From Cacajao melanocephalus (taxonomy: Eukaryota; Chordata; Mammalia; Primates; Pitheciidae), in contig CAUYLG010070646.1 in NCBI GenBank assembly GCA_963573385.1, forward strand, positions 1 through 64,000: a stretch of DNA of 64,000 nucleotides, read 5' to 3'. Made by a program: the position numbers and the translations under genes. The notes beneath the pieces are model-generated. The model ran no database searches and was not told the DNA's origin. It saw only the letters and a program-made list of their open reading frames with translations. Below, one piece after another: positions 21,783 through 33,189 of the stretch; within the stretch, counting starts at the first letter, position 1; every line of letters starts with the position of its first letter.

Positions 21783-24064
21783 TGTCCAGTCTCAAGGAAA
21801 GACTCCCCAGCAGCAGACCTGCCAAAGGGAGAGACATGCTCACCCACTCATCAAAATATGCCAATTGATTTTTGCTTCTTGGTTACCGGGTAGAGTTCTG
21901 CCTAAAGATCTGCAACCCTTCTTCTGGGTAGAAACTAGATATGCATATGGTTAATGATATGAATATGGATTGGGGACCTGGGGAGTCCTCCCCCAAAAAC
22001 CTGTACCTAGATCCTATGGATACCAAGTCAATTAGTTGCAATTCTTCCCAATGAACTAAGAAATCAGAAAAACTCACTTCTCATGAAAACCTCCTCACCA
22101 ACAAAATTAATGTTTACACTTCCTCAACATCCCTCCTCAGTATGCCCCATTTCATCCCAGAAACAATCATAGACACAACACACCAGAAGGCTAGGTATGT
22201 GTGATGTAAAAATAAATATTTGATTCTAGAAATCCAAGCAACCAACTAATCAATTTCACCTCTAAACAGCAACCCTAAATTTTTCCTGATGGTAAAATTT
22301 GCTGATTGACCAGTTAACCATCAATTCAAAAGCCCATTATCATCTTTCAATAAAATTAATCAACTTAAGCATATTATAATTGAGCTATTTTTTGATACTC
22401 ATGATGCTGATCTATATTGCTCTTCTCTTTGTGTTAAGAACCTCTCAACGTTATGTCACACACTATCCCATTTTTAGCCTTATGATTAACTAAGTTACTC
22501 ATCATCTTTATTTCTCCTGCTACAGAAAAGAAGGCTGAGGATGAGAGGTTATGACTTGCTCAGGTCATGCAAATGGTGGGTGCTAGAGCTTTGCCTTTTT
22601 ACTCAGGCAGTCGAATCTGTCCCTCAACACCCACCCCCACCAGGCTCCCCACCACTCCTATCCAACAGAGAGTAGATGACCAGGAAACACCTGTCATATT
22701 GGAAGTTTTCTACCTCGTCAAGGATATTAATCAATATGACCAATATGATCATCTCAGGATGACAGGATGGAAATGTCCCAGCAAGAAACAAAAGAGAAAT
22801 GGGAAGATCCATCCATTATCTACAAGCTTTGCTTAGGTTTATTTTCATCATATTTTTCCTTGAGTCACAACCCTTGGAATTCCATGAAAATATCAGTGGG
22901 AGCGTCTGAGACCAGACAAATATGTTTCTCATTTGTCTAAGTACCTTTTTCCTGTTTTTATTCTCCTTTGTCCCTTGTTTATTCTTCTTCCCACCCTTTT
23001 CACCCACTCTTCATGGCCCCTTTTCTCATCCTTATTGGATTTTCCAATTCTTTTAAGTTCTTTATTTTGCGGATGGACCCTGAAGACATGTAGTTACTAG
23101 TTAAATGAAGCACTGGTGCTAAAGAGAAGACATGGCAGGATCCATGAAGATTTTCTCCAGGAGTCCTGAACTTCTGCACCCTCCAAACACATCAGGCTAG
23201 ATTGGACAGCCCCTATCTGTAATTATGCATCAATAGCTTGCCATGCTTCCAGCACTGTGCTTGCTCCTGTATTGTAATTAACTGGTTCTATTTCTTTCTT
23301 CATTACTCGACTTTCTTCCCTGAGGACAGGGACTGTTAACAGTTCACTATAAAATAAGCACTTATCATGAGTTTGATGAATGAATGAATGAACAATTTCA
23401 GGGGAACTTCTCCCCATCCAACCCAAATGCCTGCAAAGGCTGAGCACTGATAACAAAGAAGTGAAATGAACCATGTATGAGCCAATGGTGTGAAAGGAGG
23501 ACTGTTGAGAATAGCACATGTGGGCCCCCGCTGATTGCTGCTGCACTGGAATGTGTGCCCAGAAATTCTAGGCTTTCAAATTGTTTCAAGAGAAGCAGAG
23601 AAGCTGGCTATCTACATCTCAGAGATAAACATCTATTTATAACCTGTACAAACTTTTAGGCCGAAATGCCATGAAAATATTCCAGCCTGGCAGGAGTTCT
23701 CTGAAAACCATAGAAGCCAACATAAAAAAACACATTATTTCATCTCTTAATAGACCAGGTCCATCCAGCCACACATGCTCAAGGAACATATTTCAGTAAT
23801 TAATTATTTCAGATATGGCTGGGAGGATAGCAATAATATCACTTCACTGCTTTCACAAAACAGAAAACATCTTCAATGAAAAAGAAAAGACAAATATGCA
23901 CAGGTTGAGCAAGGTATAAGTAATTATCTCAACCAGTCTAGTATCACGAGAATTGGAGAAAAGAAAAAAAAATGATGCAGGCACCACAGAATAAATGTAG
24001 ACTTCCTGAAAACACTATATATACCTCCTCTCTTTGCGCAGCAACTAAGACATAATCACTGCTG
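21783..24064. other. Intronic stretch without a recognised gene
   Basis: An L2-like tail around 23280-23400, with a GAATGAATGAATGAAC run, is the only thing I can suggest. I see no exon, RNA gene or clear mobile element otherwise. Confidence 0.5.
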
Positions 24065-24605
24065 CACAAACTTTTTACTAACAATTTTATTGAGATATAT
24101 TTCACATACTGAATATTCACTCCTCTAAAGTATAAAATTCAGTGGCTTTTAGTTGTGCAACCATCACCATTATCCAATTCCAGAACATTTTCATCACCTC
24201 AAAAAGAAACCCTACACCCATTAGCAGTCACCTCTTACCCCTCCAGCCCCTGGTAACCATTCTACTTCCTGCCCCTATGGATTTGCCCATTCTTGTCCTT
24301 TTTCATCAATGGAATCATAAGATTGTGGCCTTTTGTGTCTGACTTCTTTCACTTTGCATAGTGTTTTCGAGGTTCATGCATGTTGTAGCACGTATCAGTA
24401 CTTAATTTCTTTTTATGGCTAAATAATATTCCATAGTATGGATATGCCATTTTGTTTATCCATTCATCAATTAATAGAAATTTGGGTGTTTTCACTTTGT
24501 AGTTATTATGAACGATGCTGTTATGAACATTCATGTACAAGTTTTTGTGTGGACATACGGTTTCATTTACCTTGAGTATGGCTGCTCAATTTTAAATACT
24601 ATGGA
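24065..24605 (-). mobile_element. L1M 3-prime end, antisense
   Basis: The complement of an old L1 end is clear: ATTTTATTGAGATATATTTC, GTTGTGCAACCATCACCATT, GGCTAAATAATATTCCATAG and GTTTATCCATTCATCAATTA in order. Coding sequence is degraded. Confidence 0.85.
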
Positions 24606-24644
24606 AAAAGAAGAAAATTTGTTTTATTTTATTCTTTACCATTT

Positions 24645-24775
24645 GTGGAGAACCTAGTATGTTCCAGTCACCGATCTGACCATTTTACATACATAACTTT
24701 AACATTTAAAGTAATTCTCCTGTAAGTATTATGATTCCCATTTTACAGAAGAGAAATGTGAGGCTTAGAGACTCT
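24645..24775 (-). repeat. MIR SINE, antisense
   Basis: CATTTTACAGAAGAGAAATG with preceding ATGATTCC and a diverged size-variable start follow the antisense MIR order. Confidence 0.7.
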
Positions 24776-25479
24776 CTTTCAAAGCTTATTTTCTTTCCAT
24801 TTATACTTCATCTTTGATACGTATTTTTCTTAATTTCTGAAATTCTGTGTTCTGTTCCAATGCAGCAGAGAGGAATCCTTTCCTCTGCTTCATGAGTATC
24901 TTGGTTGCACATGAGATGAGCAGATGCAAGGGCACAGGAATGCATGGGCAGCTGCAAGAAAGCGAGAAGTGTCAGGTCTCAGCAGAGGAGCTGGAGTGGA
25001 GCAGCTGAAACAGGACATGGGTGATGAAACACTGAGGGGTAAGCCCAGCGCTGCCTAATGGTGGGGCTGGGTCAGTGTAAACAGTCAGTCCTTGGGCCTG
25101 GCTGGGCACTGCTACAGCAAAACATGGGGCCTCTGACACATGAGGTCATGGGGAACTGGAGCCAGCACGACCACAGGGCAAGTCACAGCCCAAGGACTGG
25201 GCTTGCTATGTGCAGCAGTGATTGACAGGAGGATCTCCCCACCAGGAGCTGCTCTGCTGTCTGGAGGAAAACTGGCTGACCATGTGAAGGCAAAGCAGTC
25301 TCTCGGATTGAGGACTGGGAGAAAGCTGAAGGAAGGGTCTATGTTCTGTGTAGAAAGATGTACTTTGATTCGTTTCTTTCTGGAAACAACTGCAGTTAAA
25401 AACGATAATAAATATTTTAGCTATCTATTAATTCTGAGTTCCTTGACACTACTATTTCACTAAGGACATCCTTAATGAA

Positions 25480-25645
25480 GTAACTATGAAGTCAGGAGGC
25501 ATGGCTCTTTCACCAATTAGCTCTGTAATCTTAATGAATTTACTTGAACTCTCTGTGCCTTGTTTTTCCATCTGTAAAATGGGACAATAACATCTGCTGC
25601 ATTTACCTAGCTCACTGGGTTACTGTAGGAGCCAACAATATGTGA
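25480..25645 (+). repeat. MIR SINE
   Basis: TTCACCAATTAGCTCTGTAA, CTCTGTGCCTTGTTTTTCCA and CATCTGTAAAATGGGACAAT give the MIR core. Confidence 0.85.
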
Positions 25646-25696
25646 AGGAGCTTTCAAGAACATTTTCCTTGAAAGCTGGCCTTTCCCTGGCTGTCC

Positions 25697-25717
25697 CCAA
25701 CACACACACACACACAT
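25697..25717 (+). repeat. Short (CA)n microsatellite
   Basis: Eight to nine CA units. Confidence 0.9.
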
Positions 25718-25974
25718 CCTCAAATTAGAAAGAAGACACCTTGTTAAATAGGCTCTTAAGACACACGCCAAAATGTCCAACACATGCATTTAAGGTTATC
25801 AAATGAATTACCACAGCCTACCATTTTTTAAGAATAAAAGATATACATGCCCATTAAACACAAAGAAAGTGAAAGAAGTGTACAGCAAGGACCGCTAAGT
25901 AGCTCAATATCAGTTCTCCTCTTTTTGCCTAGTATTAGAATTTTTAGCTGTCTATGATTGTCCAGCTTAAAGAG

Positions 25975-26093
25975 TAAACTTTAGGCTCGATGACAGCAGG
26001 GACATTTGTCTCTTTTGTTCACTGCTCCATCCTTAACACTTAGACCAGTGCCTCACACATAGTGTGTGCTCAATAGATATTTGTTGAATGGTT
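25975..26093 (+). repeat. L2 LINE 3-prime end
   Basis: GACAGCAGGGACATTTGTCT, CCAGTGCCTCACACATAGTG and TGCTCAATAGATATTTGTTG are the typical L2 end. Confidence 0.8.
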
Positions 26094-26159
26094 CCTTTCA
26101 CATCAAACTCCTAGCCAAGTAAGAACTATAAAAACACCTATACAGTTCTCTCAGTTCAA

Positions 26160-26540
26160 CAGACACCAGCTATGCATCCCCTCTGTGCCAGTGATCATGG
26201 CACTTGCTGGAAGGCAGTGCCTTGTCAGTCATGTCAAAATGCACCCAGTTTCTCACAGCCGGACGGGAAATACAGATGTGTAAAGAAATAACTGTAAATC
26301 GGTATGACATTGTTGATGATGGATATATGACACGGTCTCCAAGTGCCAGGGAGGAGGGAGTGGCTAGAAGGTTGTGGGAAGGGCCACAAGAAGCTTCTCA
26401 AAGGATCAGAAGCCTGAACTGGGATTTGAAGAATGAGCAGATATTAAGGGAAGGTAGAAAGAAGAATGTTCCAGAAAAAGGAACAACATATGTGGAGGCA
26501 GAAAGGGATGAAACAGTCTGATGTGTTTCTGGAACTCCAC
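26160..26540 (-). repeat. L2 LINE fragment, antisense
   Basis: GAATGTTCCAGAAAAAGGAA preceded by CTGGGATTTGAAGAATGAGC follows the antisense L2 consensus (secreted-looking ORFs here are chance). It lies close to a sense L2 end, in opposite orientation. Confidence 0.6.
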
Positions 26541-27857
26541 GTAAATTTGTTGGGTTAGAACTTAAAAGCCAAGAGGGCGAGATGGCTGTGGGGTGTCAGG
26601 GCTGATGCAGTTGTCAGGGATGGGGTCGGTACAGGACACAGTGATGAGCGCCCCCCCTTTCCTGGGTCCTTAGCATCTTTCCCTCCTTGAAAAAATAAAC
26701 CGATTTATAATTCTCTGAAATTACACATTTTCCCAGATTGTGACAGGTACTGCCTTTAGCATGAGCATGCATTTATTCTTTGATTCCTTGGAGGAAATGC
26801 TCAAAATACACATGATGTACTGGCCTATTTTATTCAGTTGTTTCAACTCTATCCACAGGTGCAGCTGCCACATAGTCTGAGTTTTCCGGGAAAGGTGTGA
26901 TTTAGAACATTCCGACCCATTTTCTTCATGATTTCATTTGTACCTCCCAGACCATGTGTCCAAAGTAAACATTTAGCATGTGCTTGTTGATTAAGTGAAC
27001 AAACAAATGCTTGTAAAAATCACTGACACAAACGAAAATATAGTGGTTATATTTATTAAGGGTCTATTACTTAATGAAAAGCTGCAGCAAATCTGTAATG
27101 GAACACTATTAGACACATATAAATCATTCTGATTTTTTTTAAAGTCGTCACACTTTTCTCTTATAGTATTTGTTTCCCCATTGAGAAAGTTGGGCTAGAA
27201 ATGTGAACAAAGAGAAAAAGTATACAACTTACAAACTGAATTCAAGGCTGTTTTCCCACAGAGTAACCCAGAATGAGAACTTGGCCTTCACTAACAAAAA
27301 ATGTCAGCCCATTTAGTCACTGTTAGCCAATACTTGTTGTCCTGGTTCCAGTAACAACACTCCTGCCCATCTCAGGAGGGAGCGAAAAATGTTTGCTTTG
27401 AATTTACCTGCTTTGAGAAAGTTTCAGTCTGGCCTTCCCATATCACTTCATTTGTGGTTCCTTCACATGGTGGGGGATATAGCGGGGACCACAGTTTGGC
27501 AGGTGTTAGATGCATGTTCATATCCTATACTCACATCCACAGGCAAATTGAAGAGTTCCAAGTCATATTTTTGAGGAGTTCTGGGTTATTTTATTTAGTT
27601 GTGGTGTCAGGGGAAACAGGAGGCTATTCTGATGGTATTTTTTTTCCCATTTCTATTCTGGAAAACTACCGTCAGAGGGAAGGAACACTGTGTGCTCCTA
27701 ACATTCCCAGGGTCTGTGTGGCTTTGTCACATGCTCCCGGGGAAAGGAGCATGCATAAATACACAGTATATAGATGTGTTGCTATTGCCTTTACTACCCT
27801 CTGCATTTCTGCAGAGAGGGGAGCAGTGAGAGCAAACCTCAGCTATGTGCTCATTCC

Positions 27858-28055
27858 TGGCCAGGTACTGACCTAGAAGCCTAGTAACATCTCATTTAAT
27901 CCTCACAACAACCCCATGATGTAGTATTCTTACTATCTCCATTATACTGTGGAGGAAAGTCAGGTCCAGAGAGGTGACACATCATGCCCAAAGTCTCAGA
28001 GGTAGTAAGAACTAGAGACAGACATGAGTCAGACAGTTAGACTCATGACTGCCCC
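27858..28055 (-). repeat. MIR SINE, antisense
   Basis: ATCTCATTTAATCCTCACAA, CAACCCCATGATGTAGTA and AGTCTCAGAGGTAGTAAGA give a clear antisense MIR. Confidence 0.88.
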
Positions 28056-28734
28056 ATCTAATGCTACCCTTAGAGGCTTATTTTGAAGCTGTCCTTTGGA
28101 ATGAAGTTTAAAACTGAAGGAAATACTTTTAAAGACAGTGGAGGGTAAATTCTAACTTTGTCTTCAAAGTGCTAGGTATATCAGCAGGCTTTACGGTTTT
28201 TAACAGTAAAACTGCTGCAGCCACAGGACATTTAAGTTAGTTTAGAGCCCCCATGGGTCATGGGCCATCTTCATGCCTCAGAAACATAGTCAACTCATAA
28301 TTTTCTTCAATGATGCCTTAAAGTGTGAATGGCACCTAATGATGATTGACTGACTGTTCGCTTTAATATTCTTCAATTGATTGACCATTTACTATTTCTC
28401 AAAACTTTCAGTTAAGTTGTTTATCTGGTCTCTACCAGGTTTAAGAATCTTAGCTCTTGCTGTGAATAGAGCAGAGATTGAAAGGATGCCTGACACACTA
28501 GCTTTTTAAAAGCCTGCTCCTGATTTCATCTGGTGACTTTGGAAGGCAGAACACAGATATTGGGCTCTAGGCTTCCAAGATGCTCAAGCGTTTCCCAACC
28601 TCCCCAAATGGGTCAAATTCCCCAGTTATATGGTTTTTGGGACCATGTATCTCTTCTTTCTAGTAATTATTGGAGTTGTAATTCTGCATTTCTTTCTGTG
28701 GTATTGAATAATTTATTTCTCCTCTAGTGGTTTA

Positions 28735-28845
28735 GAGGCTCCATGAGGGCAGGGATACGTCTGTCTTTGCTCATCACTGTATCCTCAAGCCCAGGACAGT
28801 GCCTGACATCAGCACTGGGTAAAGGGTTCCTAAATGAATAACTAG
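28735..28845 (+). repeat. L2 LINE 3-prime end
   Basis: CTCCATGAGGGCAGGGATAC, CATCACTGTATCCTCAAGC and CAGTGCCTGACATCAGCA match the L2 end. Confidence 0.75.
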
Positions 28846-29268
28846 ATGCAAAAATGCTGTCCTTACTTTAAAAAAAAAAAACTCTAAATATTTAAAATAT
28901 GTATTTTTCACCAGTAAAAATGAAATACACAATCAGATAAAGATGGTAAAATGTCTTTTGGGGCACTTCCTCTCCCTTTCATAATTCATATCTGGAAAGT
29001 TTGACTTTCATGTGGGCTCTGGAAACAGGAAGGAATCAGACGCTGTTTGGTATTAAGCTCCTGAAGGCTACAGGGGAGCCCAATAACCTGTCTGAGGCAA
29101 AGTGGGAAATGCAATCAGTTGCTTTGAAGGCAGCAGCCAGGAAATATCTGGCAGGACAGAAGTTCAAACAAATATAATTGTGGTAGATGCTAAATATGGC
29201 AACAGGTGAGTAATTCTTCCTCCTGGCTTTCATTGAGGTGTGTCTTTTAAGCCAAATTAGAAATCCAG

Positions 29269-29325
29269 CAAAAGGATTAGGCATGCATCATTATAGCAAG
29301 AGGATTAGGCGTGCATCATTACAGA
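29269..29325 (+). repeat. Tandem duplication, 28-bp unit
   Basis: AGGATTAGGCATGCATCATT at 29273 recurs as AGGATTAGGCGTGCATCATT at 29301. Confidence 0.9.
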
Positions 29326-29819
29326 GTCCAGCTCCAGCCAATGCAGGGAGAAGGCTACAACCTCCCTTTCAGATCACCCAAAAAACCCAATGACTCCCTG
29401 AGGAACAAGTAGGCCAAGGGCAGCTCTTAACACCCTTCCTTCCCCAGCCCCAGGTCAGGCCATGTCTAAGGCATGCTTTAGCCTTTAGCTGCCACCAAGT
29501 CCTTCTGGAGGTGCTATGTGAAGGAAGCCAACGATTTCCAACATTCAAAGTTCACATCTCTAGAATTTCCTAATTTTTCAATTGCTTCTGTAAATTATTT
29601 CTGAATGTGTCACTGTTAAAATTCTTATTTTCATTCTCACATCCTGATGTTTAGAGAGGGAACTGGGCATTACCAGAGCCAGATTTGAACTCAATGGCCC
29701 AAGTTTCTTCAGCAGAAGATCTAAAAGGAACCAAAATTTTCATCAGGACTGTTATTTGTATGCAGACATAACAAGAGCCCTTTGGTACAATGTAGCACTC
29801 AAGACAAGGATTCAATAAA

Positions 29820-29943
29820 ATAAATCACACTCATTTTCTCCTTTAATTCTTACAACATCCTAGGAAGTAGGTATTCTCCCTATCTTATGGATGAGAAAAT
29901 AGTTACAAAGCTAGTAAGTAGTGGATCCACAATTCAAGCCTAA
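29820..29943 (-). repeat. MIR SINE, antisense
   Basis: TCCTTTAATTCTTACAACAT, CTATCTTATGGATGAGAAAA and AGCTAGTAAGTAGTGGATCC match antisense MIR. Confidence 0.8.
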
Positions 29944-29958
29944 TTAACCTGCAAATTA

Positions 29959-30261
29959 CTTTTTTTTTTTTTTTTTTTTTGAGACAGAGTCTTGCTCTGT
30001 CACCCAGGCTGGAGTACGGTGGTGTGATCTCGGCTTATTGCCACATCCACCTCCTAGGCTCAAGAATTCTCCTGCTTCAGCCTCCCGAATAGCTGGGATT
30101 ACAGGTGCATGCCACCATGCCCAGCTAATTTTTGTATTTTTAGTAGAGACGAGGTTTCACCATGTTGGCCAGGTTGCTCTCGAACTCCTGACCTCAGGTT
30201 ATCTGCTCGTCTCAGCCTCCCAAAGTGCTGGGATTATAGGCATAAGCCACCGCGCCTGGCC
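29959..30261 (-). mobile_element. Alu SINE with target-site duplication
   Basis: Full antisense Alu with a long T-run. A perfect 15-bp duplication TTAACCTGCAAATTA flanks it (29944-29958 and 30262-30276). Confidence 0.98.
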
Positions 30262-30461
30262 TTAACCTGCAAATTAAAGGTGAATTTTCAAAAGCTACAA
30301 ATGAAGAGATTTCTTTGTGGTAAGGTCTTATGGGCAGTAATAACAAAATATGTGGCATAAAATCAAGGATCCTATATTTAGTCAGATTTTTAAAAACAGA
30401 AAATAAAGCCAAGTGTATCTGACTATACTGCCTATAGATAAATTCCATTTTATCCAGAAGG

Positions 30462-30590
30462 CTGTGTGGTGAAGTGACTTCTGAAATCCTTCAGCTATTT
30501 AATCCTGGCTAAATTACTTAACATCACTATAAGCCTTAGTTTCCACATTTGCATTGTTGTAAAAACTAAGAAATCACATATGAAAAGAAT
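30462..30590 (+). repeat. MIR SINE remnant
   Basis: TCCTGGCTAAATTACTTAAC and AGCCTTAGTTTCCACATTTG follow the MIR core. Confidence 0.65.
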
Positions 30591-31144
30591 AAACTTATTA
30601 GAAAAAAAAAAGAAGAAAAACAATAGCATGAATACATATCAATAGTCATTTTTGAATACATAAAATTTCCAAACTTCTAGCAAGAAAATTGCAAATATAA
30701 GTACCTCATCAATAAAATAAATAAGTGCTATAATCCAATAAAAGGCATTTGGTCCTGATTGAGAGAAAAAAACAATCTCCCAAACCAAACACTTTTTAAA
30801 AATCTAACTTATTGGCAAAAGTGATTTTTGAACTCCAAACCTATAATGAACAGTTCAAAACACATATAGTCATGTCTGAACATAGATGAACAAACATCTT
30901 AAAACCTTAGCAAAGTAGAATACAACAAACATGTCAAACTCAATAAAATAAACATCCTCTTGAGTGAGTGGCTGGTGGAGGGAGAGGAACAGGAGAAATC
31001 CCTAGGCAGCTTCCAGAGAGTTCTTCAAGTAAGACATTCTGCCACTGAAGGCGCAGCCTCCAGAAACCAGAGCCATGTCAGGCTAGCAAGCACTCAAGGG
31101 CTTCTTGTATACTACCTTGTATGTTTGCTTCCAGCTGGTGTGTA

Positions 31145-31167
31145 TTTTTTTTTTTTTTTTTTTTTTT
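31145..31167 (+). repeat. Poly-T run of 23
   Basis: A pure T tract. It begins a T-rich stretch to about 31520 in which no defined element is recognised. The 117-residue ORF reading through it is low-complexity Phe/Leu translation. Confidence 0.9.
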
Positions 31168-31520
31168 GGTTTGGCTATTTGTTTTTCTAAGGAAACCTTT
31201 TGGGTTTTCTTCATATTTTTTTTCCTTTAATATCCCAATTTACTTAAAATATTCCAGTTACCTTAATACATGTAAGTTTATTATATTTCTTTATACTTTT
31301 AATTGCACATTTATGTGGTATTCTAATTTGTCATCTTATCCTATTCTCTTTTTGAATCTTACATTTTACTTTAAAAAGTATGTATACCCCATTTATTATG
31401 ATTTTCTTACTCTTTATTTATTGTCATTATTTTCAATCCCAACTACGTGTTTTTTAAGTTTTCAAACTTACTGAGTGTTGTTCTTTTAAACTCTTTTATC
31501 TGAATTATCTCAGTAAGTGA

Positions 31521-32948
31521 ATCTTGCGTTTCTTGTATTTTAAATCTTATAGTATTCTTTTCTGTCCTGTGCCAAATGGTTTAACCTCCAATGCCTTGTA
31601 CACTGTCAGGCCCCTGAAAGACAGGCCATAAATGTTAGGAAATAAACAGCTCTGCTCTGGACCACCGTGGGCACGCATGTTGGGGAGGAGGCTCACGGGC
31701 TTCTCCCACCCTTTCTTTGCACCTTTGATAAACCCTCAGGGGAATCACCCTGTGATCCCTTCGGACTAACAGAAAAAAATCTATATGAGAAAGAGAATAC
31801 AGAAAGCTGAAGTGGTAATGTTTAGAATCCCTAGAAGCTGGAATGCCCATCTAAAGATAAGGTGATTTAAAGGTGTAGACAGTGATTGGGCTTCATTGCT
31901 GAACAAAGAGATCTACAAATCAGGACTGATGAGACAAAATGGACAGAAAACTCCATGAAGATGCAATAAGGAGACCTAGCTCAAAACACTTTTTGGACTC
32001 TGGAGCTCTCAGACTATTTTCTGTCAAATTATCTAGCCTCAAACAAAAGTAAATGTTTTGACATTCCTGCAGGCTCTGCGAGTTCCCCACCTTGTGAACC
32101 AAGGCCTGTCTGGAGGTGAGGATCTGTCAGCTGACACTGCTTATCTGCCTTAAAACCTCAGTGCGGTGGCCTTCTTTAAACACAGGGCAAGGGTGCTAAC
32201 TGGAGAAGGCTGCAGTTCTCTTTCAAGTGAGAAATACCTACTGAGGGAAACTGAAGGTCTGGACACACAGCAGGTGTCTGAGACCCTAAGAAAGCAAATA
32301 CGACATAGATTGAGGGAATGACCTATTATGAATGGGGTGAATATGCACCCAAAGGGCACCGCCACTTGGGCAATCAAAATATTAACTACTTAGGCTTGAG
32401 CTTATCCTTGAAAGAATTTCAATGGTATAGTGCCTGAGTCAGGAAGGGGGTCAATACATACGAGGTGAATGAGTGAATGGACAAGTGAATAAATGAACAA
32501 ATGAATTTATGGCATGGATCAGGGTCAGGCAGTGGAAAAATCTCCATAAAACAAGAGGCTTAAGGTTTGCCCATAGGCCCACCATCAACCTAGCATGGAA
32601 TTTCAAGCAAATCAATTTACTTCTTAAGTTTATTTTCTGTAGAAAAAAACTACATTTTTCTTAACGGAGGTGCTATGAAGATAAATATAAAATAAAAAGG
32701 TTCCCCGAACAGTACTATGTATAGGTAAGACATTATAAATTGTTATATATCTTACTATAAATTTTATCATGTAAGATTATATACATGTTTAAGAGAATGA
32801 TAAATGAACCCTTGTACATGCCACCTAGCTTAAGAAGTAAATTTCTTTGAAGTCCTCTTTGTGCCTTCCCTAGTTACTCCTCTTCATTCTTGGCCAATAA
32901 TCTCTACTCTGAATTTTTGGTTATAAATTTCCTTAGTATTCTTTACAG
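31521..32948. other. Intronic stretch without a recognised gene
   Basis: No exon or RNA gene. A short GAATGAGTGAATGG...GAATGAAT run (about 32467-32510) suggests an old SINE/LINE tail. Otherwise nothing I can name. Confidence 0.5.
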
Positions 32949-33172
32949 CAGGGGTGTCCAATCTTTTGGCTTCCCTGGGCCACACTGGAAGAAGAAGAAT
33001 TGTCTTGGGCTACACATAAAATACATAAACACCAATGGTAGCTGATCGGCTATTAAAAAATTGCAAAAAAAATCTCACAATGTTTTAAGAAAGTTTATGA
33101 ATTTGTGTCGGGCTGCATTCAAAACCATCCTGGACCACATCTGGCCCATGAGCTGCAGGTTGGACAAACTTG
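32949..33172 (+). mobile_element. Non-autonomous hAT-type DNA transposon (MER family)
   Basis: The element starts CAGGGGTGTCCAATCTTTTG and ends GGTTGGACAAACTTG, an imperfect inverted pair. The 8-bp duplications CTTTACAG (32941-32948) and CTTTATAG (33173-33180) differ at one base. There is no transposase ORF. Confidence 0.92.
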
Positions 33173-33189
33173 CTTTATAGTTTCACTAC

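Noticed and set aside
31121..31474. Hydrophobic 117-codon ORF resembling a membrane protein
   Set aside because: It begins in a poly-T run and reads a T-rich stretch, which always yields Phe/Leu/Ile.
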